A stretch of 64,000 nucleotides of DNA from Brevibacterium atlanticum (GCF_011617245.1 NZ_CP050152.1:124001-188000), one strand, 5' to 3'. Numbered from the stretch's first letter, positions 36,655 to 46,837 are shown. Numbers and translations: made by a program. Notes: generated by a model not told the origin, from the sequence alone.

Positions 36655-39578
36655 CGAACACCACCCGTCTGCACTCCGCTTCTCGACTGCCCTCTGCCAC
36701 CGGCATCGACACCACCCGCCCGATCGACTTCACCGTCGACGGCAAGGCCTACTCGGGCTTCGCCGGTGACACGATCGCCAGCGCCCTCATCGCCTCCGGC
36801 CGCATCGACTGCGGCAACTCGACCTACCTCGGACGGGCCCGCGGCATCCTCGGCGCCGGCGTCGAGGAGTCCAATGCGCTCGTCCGCGTGCACGCCCGGT
36901 TCCCCGGCGATGTCTCCGAATCGATGCTGCCCGCCACCCGAGTCGCCATCGCCGAAGGGCTCGAAGCCGACTACCTCGCCGGCCTCGGCATCCTTGACCC
37001 GGGCCAGGACGAACTGGTCTACGAGCACAAGCACGTGCACACCGACGTCCTCATCGTCGGCGCCGGTCCCGGCGGACTCGCCGCCGCACGCGAGGCCGGC
37101 AAGTCCGGTGCGCGCACCCTGCTGCTCGACGATCAGTCCGTGCCCGGTGGCTCCCTGCTCGCCGCGGGTCCGGCCACGGCCGAGACCATCGACGGCCAGG
37201 ACGCCATCGACTGGGTCGAGTCCACCGTCGCCGGATTCGCCGAGCACGAAGAGCTCACCTACGTGCCGAACACCACGGTCTTCGGCAGCTACGACTCGAA
37301 CTACTTCGTCGCCCTCGAAGATCTCACCGAAGCTGTCACCGCAGCCGGCGGTCGCGGAGTGCGCCAGAAGGTCTGGCACATCCGCGCCGGCCAGGTCGTG
37401 CTCGCCACCGGCACCCACGACCGCCCGATCGTCTTCGCCGACAACGACCGTCCCGGCATCATGCTCGCCTCGGCCGTGCGCACCTACCTCGGCCGCTACG
37501 GTGTGGCCGCAGGGCAGAACGTGGCCGTAGCGACGACGAACGACTCCGCCTACGACCTCGTCACCGACCTCCACGAGGCCGGCATCACCGTCCCCGCGGT
37601 CATCGACTCCCGCCCGACCGCCTCGGCGGTGGCCGAAGCCGTCACCACGGCCACGGGCACCCGCCTCATCCTCGGCTCCGCCGTCACCGGCACCGCCGGT
37701 GAGGGAACGGCCGGACGCATCAGCGCCATCACCGTCGCCACCCTCGACGACGACAGCGTTGCCGCCGGTGCAGGAGAAGAGATCGCCGTGGACCTGCTCG
37801 CGGTCTCCGGCGGACTGTCGCCGGTCATCCACCTGCACGGGCAGCGCAAGGGCCCGATCCACTGGAACGCCGACATCGCGGCATTCGTGCCCACGACCCC
37901 CGTCCGCGACCAGTTCACGGCAGGGTCCGTCACCGGTGACTACTCGACAGAGGCGGCACTGCGGCAGGGTGCGGAGGCAGGCAACCAGGCGGCGAACCGG
38001 ACCGGTTTCCCTGCCGCGCTCAGCGTCCCGGCGGCTTCCCCGATGGCCTACGCCCCGGCCCGTCCGCTGTGGCTGGTCACCTCGGCCGAGGATGATCACG
38101 ACGCTCTGACCACCCACTTCATCGACTTCCAGCGTGACCAGACCGTCGCCGACGTGCAGCGGGCGATGGGTGCGGGCATGCGCTCGGTCGAGCACATCAA
38201 GCGCTACACCTCGATCTCGACGGCCAACGATCAGGGCAAGACCTCAGCGGTCAACGCCATCGGCGCGATCGCCTCGGTGCTGGGCAAGAGCGACGACCTC
38301 GGACAGGTCGGACACACGACCTTCCGCGCCCCCTTTGCTCCGGTGCCGTTCGCGGCACTGGCCGGACGGCGCAAGGGCGAACTCTTCGACCCGGCCCGAG
38401 TCACCTCGATCCACCCCTGGCACGTCGCCCACGGAGCCGAGTTCGAAGACGTCGGCCAGTGGAAGCGCCCCTGGTATTACCCGCAGCCGGGTGAGGACAT
38501 GGAGGCCGCGGTGTTGCGCGAGGGCAAGGCCGTGCGCGAATCAGTCGGCTTCCAGGACGCCTCGACGCTCGGCAAGATCGAGATCCGCGGGAAGGACGCG
38601 GGAGAGTTCCTCGGCCAGATCTACACGAACGGCTTCAAGAAGCTCAAGGTCGGCAAGGGCCGCTACGGGCTGATGTGCAAGCCCGACGGAATGATCTTCG
38701 ACGATGGCGTGACCCTGCGCGTGGCCGAGGACCGCTACTACATGACGACGACCACCGGTGGAGCGGCGACCGTCCTCGAATGGCTCGAGGAATGGCACCA
38801 GACCGAATGGCCCGAACTCGACGTCGTCTTCACCTCGGTGACCGAACAGTGGTCGACCGTCGCCGTGGCCGGACCCCGGTCGCGCGACGTCATCGCGAAG
38901 CTCACCCCGAACCTCGACGTATCCAACGAGGCCTTCGAGTTCATGGGCTTCCGGGAGACCACGCTGGTAGGCGGAATCCCCGCACGGATCTGCCGGATCT
39001 CGTTCTCCGGTGAGCTCGCCTTCGAGATCAACGTCGACACCTTCTACGGGTTGACCGTGTGGGAGGCCGTCGCCGAGGCAGGTGCCGAGTTCGACATCAC
39101 CCCGTACGGCACCGAGGTCATGCACGTGCTGCGCGCCGAGAAGGGATTCATCATCGTCGGTCAGGACACCGACGGCACCGTGACTCCGCAGGATGCCGGC
39201 ATGGAATGGATCGTCTCGAAGGTCAAGGACTTCATCGGCAATCGCTCCTATTCTCGCGTCGACACGGCACGGGAGGACCGCAAGCACCTCGTGGGTGTGC
39301 TCCCGGTCGACGGGACCACGCGTCTGGCCGAAGGCGCCCAGCTCATCACCTCGGGAACCCCGGTCACCCCGGACGAGGGACCGGTGCCGATGATCGGCCA
39401 CGTCACCTCGTCCTACATCTCGCCCTCACTCGACCGGCCCTTCGGGCTCGCGCTCGTCGAGAACGGCCGCAACCGGACCGGCGAGATCGTCCAGTCCCCG
39501 CTCGGGGACACCTTGGTCGACGTCGAGATCACCTCGCCCGTCTTCTACGATCCGGAAGGGAACCGCCGCGATGGCTGA
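36651..39578 (+). CDS. soxA: Sarcosine oxidase, alpha subunit
   Basis: The 975-aa subunit has an N-terminal ferredoxin-like fold that lacks cluster cysteines, a dinucleotide-binding domain ([22 protein letters not shown], split; NAD-type), and a C-terminal GcvT-like domain (from about residue 580; [38 protein letters not shown]). That last domain captures the methyl-derived imine as 5,10-methylene-THF. This makes the complex bifunctional: oxidation in SoxB and transfer here. It overlaps soxD upstream (ATGA) and soxG downstream by 8 bases. Confidence 0.96.
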   Translation: MTNTTRLHSASRLPSATGIDTTRPIDFTVDGKAYSGFAGDTIASALIASGRIDCGNSTYLGRARGILGAGVEESNALVRVHARFPGDVSESMLPATRVAIAEGLEADYLAGLGILDPGQDELVYEHKHVHTDVLIVGAGPGGLAAAREAGKSGARTLLLDDQSVPGGSLLAAGPATAETIDGQDAIDWVESTVAGFAEHEELTYVPNTTVFGSYDSNYFVALEDLTEAVTAAGGRGVRQKVWHIRAGQVVLATGTHDRPIVFADNDRPGIMLASAVRTYLGRYGVAAGQNVAVATTNDSAYDLVTDLHEAGITVPAVIDSRPTASAVAEAVTTATGTRLILGSAVTGTAGEGTAGRISAITVATLDDDSVAAGAGEEIAVDLLAVSGGLSPVIHLHGQRKGPIHWNADIAAFVPTTPVRDQFTAGSVTGDYSTEAALRQGAEAGNQAANRTGFPAALSVPAASPMAYAPARPLWLVTSAEDDHDALTTHFIDFQRDQTVADVQRAMGAGMRSVEHIKRYTSISTANDQGKTSAVNAIGAIASVLGKSDDLGQVGHTTFRAPFAPVPFAALAGRRKGELFDPARVTSIHPWHVAHGAEFEDVGQWKRPWYYPQPGEDMEAAVLREGKAVRESVGFQDASTLGKIEIRGKDAGEFLGQIYTNGFKKLKVGKGRYGLMCKPDGMIFDDGVTLRVAEDRYYMTTTTGGAATVLEWLEEWHQTEWPELDVVFTSVTEQWSTVAVAGPRSRDVIAKLTPNLDVSNEAFEFMGFRETTLVGGIPARICRISFSGELAFEINVDTFYGLTVWEAVAEAGAEFDITPYGTEVMHVLRAEKGFIIVGQDTDGTVTPQDAGMEWIVSKVKDFIGNRSYSRVDTAREDRKHLVGVLPVDGTTRLAEGAQLITSGTPVTPDEGPVPMIGHVTSSYISPSLDRPFGLALVENGRNRTGEIVQSPLGDTLVDVEITSPVFYDPEGNRRDG

Positions 39579-40245
39579 CACCACATATTCCACAGACACC
39601 CTCGTCTCCTCCGACACCCTCGATGACCTGCGGGTCTCGCCCGCCGCGCACCTGGCCGAGACGATGGCCGAGGCGAGTGCCGCGGGCGGTCGCCAGGTCG
39701 CCCTGCGCGAGTTGCCGTTCTCCGTCCAGCTCGGTCTGCGCGCACAGCCGGACTCGGCCTCGGGGCGTGCACTCGAAGACACCTTCGGGCTGGAACTGCC
39801 GCGCCGGGTCGGTGAGGTCACCGGCGACAGTGCCGGACTGCACATCCTGTGGCTGAGCCCTGACGAGTTCCTCGCCGTCGATGTCTCCCGCCAGCAGCAG
39901 CCGGGGGAGACACTCGTCGCCGAAGCGGGCCTCGAAGGACTGCCCGGACAGGCCGTCGACTTCTCGGCCAACCGCACGATCCTCCAGCTGTCGGGTTCGA
40001 AGGCCCGCGAGGTGCTCGAGAAGAGCTGCCGCGCCGACCTCCACCCGCGCGCCTTCGGCGTCGGCACCGCGATCGTCACCTCGCTGGGACCGGTCCCGGT
40101 CATCCTCCACCACTCCTCGGTGCTCGAATACCGCGTCTACCCGCGGGCGAGCTTCGCGGACTTCACGGTTCGCTGGCTGCTCGACGGCATGGCCGAGTTC
40201 CTCGACGGTGCTGAGGCTGCCGGCGCAGAGGAGGGGAGCGGCTGA
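39571..40245 (+). CDS. soxG: Sarcosine oxidase, gamma subunit
   Basis: This 224-aa subunit resembles the GcvT/SoxG fold without active residues and packs against alpha. Recognisable stretches are [28 protein letters not shown] and [21 protein letters not shown]. It overlaps the end of soxA and runs into sdaA with TGATG. All four subunits are in the soxBDAG order of Corynebacterium and Arthrobacter. Confidence 0.93.
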   Translation: MADTTYSTDTLVSSDTLDDLRVSPAAHLAETMAEASAAGGRQVALRELPFSVQLGLRAQPDSASGRALEDTFGLELPRRVGEVTGDSAGLHILWLSPDEFLAVDVSRQQQPGETLVAEAGLEGLPGQAVDFSANRTILQLSGSKAREVLEKSCRADLHPRAFGVGTAIVTSLGPVPVILHHSSVLEYRVYPRASFADFTVRWLLDGMAEFLDGAEAAGAEEGSG

Positions 40246-41657
40246 TGGCACTCGGGGTCCTCGATCTCTTCTCGATCGGCATCGGCCCCTCCTCCTCACA
40301 CACTGTGGGGCCGATGCGGGCGGCACTGCGGTTCGTCGAGGAACTCGAGGGGCAGGGTCTCCTGCACCGGGTCCGCCGGGTCCGGGTCGGACTCTACGGT
40401 TCGCTGGCTGCAACCGGCATCGGCCACGGTTCGGACTCGGCGGTCCTCGTGGGCCTAAGCGGTTTCGACCCCGAAACGCTCGACCCCGACCAGGTGGGCC
40501 CGCTGGTCGAGGAGGTGAAGACCCAACGCAAGCTCCACCTCGGTGGGCAATTGGTCATCGAACTCGAACCGGAGACGGACCTCGTCCTCCATCTGCGGAA
40601 GAATCTGCCCGGCCATCCCAATGGGATGGTCATCCGCGCCGAGGTCGACGAGGAGGTCATCGAGCGTGAGTACTACTCGGTCGGTGGGGGATTCGTCGTC
40701 ACCGCCGAGGAGCTCGCGGCCGAGAAGGACGCCGCCGAGGCGATCGAGGCCTCCGAACAGGCGGGCCAGCAGGCGGCCGGGCAGGCGATCGAATTCGCCA
40801 CAGCCGATGAACTCCTCGTCGCCTGCCGTGAGCACGGGCTGAGCATCGCCGAACTCATGGCCGTCAACGAACGCGTGACCCGCACGGATGAGCAGCTGCG
40901 GGAGAAGCTGTTGGCGATCTGGGCGGTGATGCGCGAATGCGTACACAACGGGTGCACGCGTGAGGAGACGACGCTGCCCGGCGGGCTCAAGGTGCGCAGG
41001 CGTGCTCCGGAACTGCGGGCGAAGCTCGAGGATGCCGAGTACACGGCCTCCGGTTCACTCGATGCCCTCGAATGGGTCAACCTCTACGCGCTGGCCGTCA
41101 ATGAGGAGAACGCCTCGGGCGGGCGGATCGTCACCGCCCCGACGAACGGGGCCGCGGGCATCATTCCCGCGGTGCTCCACTACATGGACCGCTTCGTCAC
41201 CGACGCAGAGATGTCCGACGATGCCGTCGTGAAGTTCCTGCTCACGGCCGGGGCGATCGGGATCCTGTTCAAACGCAACGCTTCGATCTCCGGCGCCGAG
41301 GTGGGCTGCCAGGGTGAGGTCGGATCTGCGTGTGCGATGGCTGCCGCAGGACTGTGTGCCGTCCTCGGCGGGAGTCCGGAACAGGTCGAGAATGCCGCCG
41401 AGATCGGTCTCGAGCACAACCTCGGGCTGACCTGTGACCCGGTCGGCGGGTTAGTCCAGGTTCCGTGCATCGAACGCAATGCGATCGCCTCGGTGAAGGC
41501 GATCAACGCCGCTCGCCTGGCGATGCATGGTGACGGCACTCACCGGGTCAGCCTCGATCAGGCGATCGAGACGATGCGGCAGACTGGAGCCGATATGAAA
41601 TCGAAGTACAAGGAGACCTCGCGCGGCGGCCTGGCCGTCAACGTCGTCGAATGCTGA
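40245..41657 (+). CDS. sdaA: L-serine ammonia-lyase, iron-sulfur-dependent
   Basis: The 470-aa single-chain enzyme deaminates serine to pyruvate and ammonia. The N-terminal [18 protein letters not shown] is the signature; the cysteines for the [4Fe-4S] cluster are in [24 protein letters not shown] and QVPCIERN. The end is [16 protein letters not shown], where the last cysteine plugs the site in resting enzyme. It starts at an ATG overlapping soxG. It completes the path sarcosine to pyruvate inside the operon. Confidence 0.96.
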   Translation: MALGVLDLFSIGIGPSSSHTVGPMRAALRFVEELEGQGLLHRVRRVRVGLYGSLAATGIGHGSDSAVLVGLSGFDPETLDPDQVGPLVEEVKTQRKLHLGGQLVIELEPETDLVLHLRKNLPGHPNGMVIRAEVDEEVIEREYYSVGGGFVVTAEELAAEKDAAEAIEASEQAGQQAAGQAIEFATADELLVACREHGLSIAELMAVNERVTRTDEQLREKLLAIWAVMRECVHNGCTREETTLPGGLKVRRRAPELRAKLEDAEYTASGSLDALEWVNLYALAVNEENASGGRIVTAPTNGAAGIIPAVLHYMDRFVTDAEMSDDAVVKFLLTAGAIGILFKRNASISGAEVGCQGEVGSACAMAAAGLCAVLGGSPEQVENAAEIGLEHNLGLTCDPVGGLVQVPCIERNAIASVKAINAARLAMHGDGTHRVSLDQAIETMRQTGADMKSKYKETSRGGLAVNVVEC

Positions 41658-41721
41658 ACGGTTCCGGGCGACAGGGCATCATCCCTCCCACTTTCACACC
41701 ACTGAACAGGAAGATTTGGAC

Positions 41722-42576
41722 ATGCAGGATTACATCTTCACCCTCGAATGCGACGAACGCCCGGGCATCCTCCACTCGGTGACCGGGGCCCTGCTCACCC
41801 ACGGCGGTGACATCAAGGAACTCAAGCAGTTCGACGACCAATATGCGCAACGGCTTTTCCTGCGCATCGACTTCAGCGTCTCCGAGGAGCCGGGCAACGG
41901 CATCGAGGCGCTGCGGTCTGATTTCGAATCGATCGGCGAGGAGTTCGGTGCGACCTGGCAGCTGTGGCCGCAGGGGGAGAAGCGCCGCGTGCTCGTTATG
42001 GTCTCGAAGTTCGAGCACTGCCTCAACGATCTGCTCTTCCGCGCTCAGATCGGTGAGCTGCCGATCGAGATCGCGGCCGTGGTGTCGAACCACCCCGATC
42101 ATCGCGAGCTCGTCGAGTGGCATCACATTCCGTTCTTCCGGATCCCGGTGACGAAGGAGACGAAGCCCGAGGCGGAAGCGAAGCTGCTCGAACTCGTCGA
42201 CCGGTTCGAGATCGACCTCGTCGTTCTCGCCCGCTATATGCAGGTCCTCTCCGACGACCTCGCTCGCGAACTCACCGGTCGGGCGATCAACATCCACCAC
42301 TCGTTCCTGCCCTCGTTCAAGGGTGCCAAGCCCTATCACCAGGCGTGGGAGCGCGGAGTGAAGACCGTGGGGGCGACCGCCCACTTCGTCAACAGCGAAC
42401 TCGACGAGGGCCCGATCATCGCCCAGCAGCTCGTCGAGGTCGACCACTCCTTCGGCCCGCAGGACCTTGTCGCCGCTGGCCGCGACGCCGAGTGCAAGGC
42501 ACTGTCGAACGCCGTCAAATGGCACTGCGACGGCCGCGTGTTCCTCTCGGGCAAGAGGACCGTCGTGCTGCGCTGA
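41722..42576 (+). CDS. purU: Formyltetrahydrofolate deformylase
   Basis: The 284-aa enzyme has an N-terminal ACT regulatory domain (ECDERPGILHSVTGALLTHGGDI, split) and a formyltransferase fold with active residues in INIHHSFLPSFKGAKPYHQA and the aspartate in NSELDEGPII. It releases formate from 10-formyl-THF and regenerates THF. It closes the sarcosine cluster, 64 bases after sdaA, and would drain one-carbon units when SHMT cannot use all of the methylene-THF made by soxA. The ATG at 41722 follows AGGAAG. Confidence 0.93.
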   Translation: MQDYIFTLECDERPGILHSVTGALLTHGGDIKELKQFDDQYAQRLFLRIDFSVSEEPGNGIEALRSDFESIGEEFGATWQLWPQGEKRRVLVMVSKFEHCLNDLLFRAQIGELPIEIAAVVSNHPDHRELVEWHHIPFFRIPVTKETKPEAEAKLLELVDRFEIDLVVLARYMQVLSDDLARELTGRAINIHHSFLPSFKGAKPYHQAWERGVKTVGATAHFVNSELDEGPIIAQQLVEVDHSFGPQDLVAAGRDAECKALSNAVKWHCDGRVFLSGKRTVVLR

Positions 42577-42640
42577 ACGTGGAGAACCCGGTACGCGCCG
42601 GGGCGGCCCGGTGGTGCTGAAGAAATCGACGAAACAGCAC

Positions 42641-42690
42641 AGGTTACTCCGAAAAGCTCACCGAAGAACGTGAGTAGTTCGGGGTAATCT
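42641..42690. repeat. Imperfect 21-bp inverted repeat downstream of purU
   Basis: Arms at 42641-42661 and 42670-42690 match at 16 of 21 positions with an 8-base loop. The two consensus halves begin AGRTTACYCCGAA. It is in the 209-base convergent gap and is less GC-rich than its surroundings. Purpose unknown; it may be an extra terminator or the scar of a small element. Confidence 0.5.
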
Positions 42691-42721
42691 GTTGCGTTTG
42701 GTGCGGGTTCGGGCGTCTATC

Positions 42722-42779
42722 GTGCCGGCGGACCGGCTCATGGCCTTCACCGTGGCCAATGGTTATGGTCCGCCGGCAC
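42722..42779. terminator. Large hairpin between convergent purU and aldehyde dehydrogenase genes
   Basis: GTGCCGGCGGACC (42722-42734) and GGTCCGCCGGCAC (42767-42779) pair perfectly over 13 bp. An inner TGGCC / GGCCA pair can close part of the 32-base loop. It ends six bases before the stop codon of the minus-strand dehydrogenase gene and should end both transcripts. Confidence 0.75.
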
Positions 42780-42785
42780 CTGGGT

Positions 42786-44303
42786 TCACCGCGAGTGGTT
42801 GATCTGGACGTGCTTGGTCCGGGTGAAATCATTGAGGGCGTAGATCGAGAGATCGCGCCCATAGCCTGAGCCCTTGAATCCTCCCCGCGGGACCTCGGAG
42901 GCCAGGGCCAGGTGGGAGTTCACCCACACTGTGCCGAAGTCCAGGTGGCGAGGGGCATCGAGGCTGCGCGCAGCGTCCTTCGTCCACACCGAGGCGGCCA
43001 AACCGTAGGGGACCTCGTTCGCCCGAGCGAGCGCCTCCTCCTCAGTCTCGAAGGTCTCGATCGTCACGACGGGCCCGAAGATCTCATGCTGCGATGCCTC
43101 GGATCCTGGGGCCACATCGGCGAGCACGGTGGGGGCGACGAAGAATCCCGGATCGTCGACCGCAGAACCGCCGACGACAGGTCGCGCACCGTCGGCGATT
43201 GCGCGGTCGAGGAAGCTCGTCACCCGCTCGAAGTGCGCCTCGGAGATCATCGGTCCGAGCTCGACATCGTCCCCGCCCCGGGGGTCACCGAGGACGTAGC
43301 TGCTCACCTGCTCGGCGAGCAGTCGGGTGAATTCCTCGGCCACCGAGGAGTGGACGAGCACGCGGGTGCCGGCACCGCACTCCTGGCCGGAGTTCCAGAA
43401 ACCGGCCTCGCGCACGCCTTCGGCTGCCGCCTGCAGGTCGGCGTCGTCGAAGACGATGACCGGCGCCTTGCCGCCGAGTTCGAGGTGCACGCGCTTGAGG
43501 CTCTCACCAGCGCTCGTTGCGACAGCCTGCCCGCTGGGGACGCTGCCGGTCAGGGCGACGAGGTCGATATCGGGGTGGTCCGACAGACGCGCGCCGACGC
43601 TCGGCCCGAGCCCGGTGACGAGGTTGAGCACGCCGGCCGGGAGGAGATCGGCGATGAGTTCGACGAATTTCAGTGTCGACAGCGGCGTCTGTTCCGAGGG
43701 TTTGAGCACGAGGGTGTTCCCCGCGGCCAGAATCGGTCCGATCTTCCACGCGGCCATGAGCAGCGGATAGTTCCACGGCACGACGACGCCCACGACCCCG
43801 ACAGGTTCGCGCAGGATCACCGAGGTGTGCCCTTCGACGTAGTCGCCCGAACCCATCTCGGTGAAGGCGCGACCGGCTCCAGCGGCGAAGCGGAAGACGT
43901 CGGCGGACATCGAGATGTCGTCCTCGGACACGACCCGTGGCTTCCCGGTATTGAGCGATTCGAGGCGGATGAGCAGATCGGCGTTCTCTTCGACCCGATC
44001 GGCGATAGCGAAGAGGATGTCCGCACGTTGCTTCGGTGTCGTCGCCCGCCACGCTGTCAAGGCCCGGCGGGCCGCAACCACGGCGGAATCGACATCCCCG
44101 GCGGTGCCTTCGGCCACCTCGGCGATGGCGGTGCCGTCGGCGGGATTGACGATCGTTGTCGTGGTCACTGACGCTGAGTCCTCACCTGCGCCGCCGACGA
44201 ACGAACCATCGATGAAGTGGGTGAGCGGCGGGAACTCGTCGGCGGTGACGAGCGGGCTCGTCGATTCGCCGCGGACTATGGTGGGTTCGGTGGTGACGGT
44301 CAT
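42786..44303 (-). CDS. Aldehyde dehydrogenase, gamma-aminobutyraldehyde type
   Basis: The 505-aa NAD-dependent aldehyde dehydrogenase has Glu275 in LELGGKAP and Cys309 in NSGQECGAGT, PWNYPLLMAAWKIGPILAAGNT at 177-198 for the cofactor, and the C-terminal PRGGFKGSGYGRDLS. The ECGAGTRVLVH variant and the NDFTRTKHVQ ending are those of gamma-aminobutyraldehyde dehydrogenases (PatD/PuuC relatives), which turn a polyamine product into GABA. The start at 44303 has a GGAGG site. A perfect palindrome, also found before the amine oxidase gene, precedes it. Confidence 0.9.
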   Translation of the reverse strand: MTVTTEPTIVRGESTSPLVTADEFPPLTHFIDGSFVGGAGEDSASVTTTTIVNPADGTAIAEVAEGTAGDVDSAVVAARRALTAWRATTPKQRADILFAIADRVEENADLLIRLESLNTGKPRVVSEDDISMSADVFRFAAGAGRAFTEMGSGDYVEGHTSVILREPVGVVGVVVPWNYPLLMAAWKIGPILAAGNTLVLKPSEQTPLSTLKFVELIADLLPAGVLNLVTGLGPSVGARLSDHPDIDLVALTGSVPSGQAVATSAGESLKRVHLELGGKAPVIVFDDADLQAAAEGVREAGFWNSGQECGAGTRVLVHSSVAEEFTRLLAEQVSSYVLGDPRGGDDVELGPMISEAHFERVTSFLDRAIADGARPVVGGSAVDDPGFFVAPTVLADVAPGSEASQHEIFGPVVTIETFETEEEALARANEVPYGLAASVWTKDAARSLDAPRHLDFGTVWVNSHLALASEVPRGGFKGSGYGRDLSIYALNDFTRTKHVQINHSR

Positions 44304-44358
44304 GGGGCCTCCGCTTCGTCGGTTCGGCTGTCGGGAGCTGCCGAATTCCATCGACAGG

Positions 44359-44370
44359 ATGTGATCACAT
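44359..44370. promoter_or_regulatory. GntR operator candidate, site 1
   Basis: ATGTGATCACAT is a perfect 12-bp palindrome, 56 bases before the dehydrogenase start and 76 bases before the divergent GntR start. The identical sequence recurs at 46761-46772. The halves adjoin with no spacer, unlike CRP/GlxR sites (TGTGA-N6-TCACA). Confidence 0.75.
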
Positions 44371-44445
44371 TATCTGCTCAAGTGACCGCGGCGCAATGGG
44401 TGAGTGTGAAGAGAGGGCTGCCTCGGCGAGGTTAGACTGTCGAGC

Positions 44446-45120
44446 ATGACTGAGACCGCAGGTGAACCCGGTGTGCGCATCGGGGATCAGGTGTTCGAAG
44501 CGATGCAGGCGAAGATCCTCAGCGGTGAGTATCCCAGCGGTCATCGCCTGCGTATCCGCCAGCTCGCCGCCGAGCTCGGCACGTCCGTGATGCCGGTGCG
44601 CGAATCGATCGCTCGGCTCGAGGAGGTCGGACTCGTCGAGACCAGCCCGCATCGCGGCGGGGTCGTCAAGGCGTTCACCGCCGAGGAGCTCCTGCAGATC
44701 TACGCCGTGCGCCTGCTGCTCGAAGCCGAGGCGACGGTCAATGGTGTGGCCGGTCTGGATGCGGACGGGCGAGCGCGGCTCGATGAGGAGTTCGCCGCGA
44801 TGGAGTCGGCACTTGCGGACGGCGACGCCTCGACCTACCTCGACCACGACGAGGAGCTGCTGGCGACGATCTACTCGGCCGGCGGCAATCCCGTCCTCGT
44901 CGACACGATCCGAATGCTGTGGCTGCGGTGCAGGGCCTACAAGCTCGTCGGCGCTCGCCGCGCACTCGAATCCGGCGACCTGTCGCCGCTCCTCGAGCAT
45001 CAGCGCCGCCTCATGGAGGCGGTCGACGCCGGCGACGCCGACGCGGCCCGCACGGCCGCCGAACAGTCGCTGTCGGACGCGATCGAGCGCATCCGCAGCG
45101 TGCTCGACCAGCAGAGCTGA
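44446..45120 (+). CDS. GntR-family (FCD) transcriptional regulator
   Basis: This 224-aa regulator has a winged helix (HRLRIRQLAAELGTSVMPVRES, about residues 33-54) and an FCD ligand domain with DHDEELLATIYSAGGNP and later HQRRLMEAV. It is divergent from the gamma-aminobutyraldehyde-type dehydrogenase gene with a perfect palindrome between them. The same palindrome precedes the amine oxidase/DapA-family operon 2.3 kb away, so this protein probably controls both. Confidence 0.87.
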   Translation: MTETAGEPGVRIGDQVFEAMQAKILSGEYPSGHRLRIRQLAAELGTSVMPVRESIARLEEVGLVETSPHRGGVVKAFTAEELLQIYAVRLLLEAEATVNGVAGLDADGRARLDEEFAAMESALADGDASTYLDHDEELLATIYSAGGNPVLVDTIRMLWLRCRAYKLVGARRALESGDLSPLLEHQRRLMEAVDAGDADAARTAAEQSLSDAIERIRSVLDQQS

Positions 45121-45219
45121 GTTGCTGCCCGCGGCAGGGCTGAGCCGGCGGGATTGCTGGAAGTCCTTGACGGCGAACCGTGCCTGAACTGAGGACGAGG
45201 CGATCCGAAAGGACCGGGC

Positions 45220-46035
45220 TCAGTGTGCGTGCACCGGAAGCACCACCTCGCAGTCGGGGATCTGTCCGTCGGTGGGCGGAGAATAGAATTCCCGCGGCGG
45301 ACCCGACCGGGTGAGCCCGAGCTGTTTCGCTCGAGTCTCAACGGCGTCGAACGCTCCGAGGATCCGGGGGAACTGCACGTCTGCGCGGCGTACGGGAGTG
45401 AATAGCTGGGTCTGGGCGGATTCGACGCGATGTGCCCGATCCGAGTGGCGAATGGGCACGCAGACTTCGATAGGGCCGTCGGATTCCCAGCCGACCTGGC
45501 CGTGGTAGATGACGAAGAGTGGGCCGGCGATTCCGCCGCGATCACTCGCGAGCGCGATGAGTCGGTCGGCGCATGTATGGATGACCTCGGGGAGTTCCTT
45601 GGCTGAGGTGTGGCGAGTCGAGCTCAGTACCGGCAGCCTCGGTGATCTGCGGCTCTTCACGTCGTACCCCGGGACCGGTGGCTGCTCATCACCGTCGAGA
45701 GACCCGCGGTCGACGGCGTGTTCGAGGAATCGTGCCAGTGTCTGTCGTCTGTCGTGCTCGACCGATGCTGCCTCGCGATGACGTGCGATCATCTCCGCCT
45801 GGTCGTGGGCAGGCAAGGCGAGCAGGTCGCCGATGTCGACGAGCGACATATCGATTCGCCGGAGCATCGAGATCAGCCGGGCCACAGTGACCTGGTCCCT
45901 GCTGTACCTGCGGTACCCGGTGCCCGGGTCCACGGAGTTCGGCGACAGTAGTCCGTTGCGGTCATAGATCCGCAGAGCCTTCGGCGACAGCCAGGTGGCG
46001 GTGGAGAATTCGCCGATCGTCAGGTGACCGGTCAT
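45220..46035 (-). CDS. MerR-family regulator with GyrI-like effector domain
   Basis: The 271-aa regulator has an N-terminal MerR helix-turn-helix (LTIGEFSTATWLSPKALRIYDRNGLL, split; then GYRRYS) and a coiled dimer helix near residues 75-120. The C-terminal GyrI-like/BmrR-type drug-binding domain ends EVVLPVH. Such proteins sense cationic drugs and activate exporters. The start at 46035 has AGGAGG six bases before the ATG. The adjacent gene is a stand-alone GyrI-like protein, which may share the ligand. Confidence 0.87.
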   Translation of the reverse strand: MTGHLTIGEFSTATWLSPKALRIYDRNGLLSPNSVDPGTGYRRYSRDQVTVARLISMLRRIDMSLVDIGDLLALPAHDQAEMIARHREAASVEHDRRQTLARFLEHAVDRGSLDGDEQPPVPGYDVKSRRSPRLPVLSSTRHTSAKELPEVIHTCADRLIALASDRGGIAGPLFVIYHGQVGWESDGPIEVCVPIRHSDRAHRVESAQTQLFTPVRRADVQFPRILGAFDAVETRAKQLGLTRSGPPREFYSPPTDGQIPDCEVVLPVHAH

Positions 46036-46127
46036 CCGTGCCTCCTGCTCAGCTCGACGGTGTGCCCCCTCCTCTTGGCGAGTATAGGCCAGCGGCCGTC
46101 GTCGGAGATTGCCGAGCGTCTCCCCTC

Positions 46128-46631
46128 TCATACTGTCTTGAACAGCAGCTCGGTCACCCATTTCGATGGATCGGGCTCCTCACTCGGGTCAGTGAGGAAG
46201 TGCTCGGCGTGGCCGGTCCACGGCCTTCCGTCTGCGTCAACAGGGGTGCTCAGAACTCGTCCTTCGGTCTCGGCCCACGCACGGATCTTCGCCTGAGCGG
46301 CGGGAATTCCGTCTGGCGAACCGATATGGCGGCCGACGACGTAGACCCCGGCGGGCAGGTGGCCCAACTGCAGTCCGGTGGAGGGGGTGACCGCCTCGGC
46401 GAGGGGAACGCCGACGGTGAGATCGACGGGTTCGCTCGGGTCCCCGACGAATCGATAGACATAGAGTGGCCCGCCCGCGGGGGCGGTCTCATGCTCCGCG
46501 AGCCACTGATAGATCCGAGGGATCGCGTCATTGGGGCCATCTGGAGCGCCGAATTCGGTGAATCGAGCGGTGAACGGGACCCCGATATAGGGGATCTCTG
46601 GGCGCTGCTGGACGGAGATGTTGAGTGTCAT
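46128..46631 (-). CDS. GyrI-like small-molecule-binding protein
   Basis: The 167-aa stand-alone protein of the GyrI/SOUL-like fold carries the two repeats expected for this fold (IPYIGVPFTARFTEFG; LPAGVYVVGRHIGSP; PWTGHAEHFLTDPSEEPDPSKW). It has no DNA-binding domain. Members bind or hydrolyse drug-like compounds. It precedes the MerR gene on the same strand by 92 bases, and the MerR protein carries the same kind of domain. The start at 46631 has an AAGGAG site. Confidence 0.82.
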   Translation of the reverse strand: MTLNISVQQRPEIPYIGVPFTARFTEFGAPDGPNDAIPRIYQWLAEHETAPAGGPLYVYRFVGDPSEPVDLTVGVPLAEAVTPSTGLQLGHLPAGVYVVGRHIGSPDGIPAAQAKIRAWAETEGRVLSTPVDADGRPWTGHAEHFLTDPSEEPDPSKWVTELLFKTV

Positions 46632-46759
46632 GGTGATGCTCCTTAGGGTGTCGTCCTGTTGATCACGAGTCGCGGACCCGCTGGTTCCCACTGAAGTGCC
46701 TGCCCCTGGGGCAAGGTCAAGGAAACGGTCGACATCGACGGGATAATCTCTTGCCGAAT

Positions 46760-46773
46760 AATGTGATCACATT
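46760..46773. promoter_or_regulatory. GntR operator candidate, site 2
   Basis: AATGTGATCACATT is a perfect 14-bp palindrome; its central 12 bases equal site 1 (44359-44370), and flanking bases agree in ATT on one side. It is 65 bases before the amine oxidase start and 129 bases from the divergent GyrI-like gene. Confidence 0.75.
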
Positions 46774-46837
46774 TTAGGGTGTGGGCAGGAGTCGGTGCGA
46801 TGGAGCATCGGCGCTTACGAGAGAGGGGGTGTTCCCC

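Noticed and set aside
44359..46773. CRP/GlxR-type sites for the two TGTGATCACA palindromes
   Set aside because: CRP-family sites need six bases between TGTGA and TCACA; here the halves touch directly, and a local GntR gene is the better candidate.
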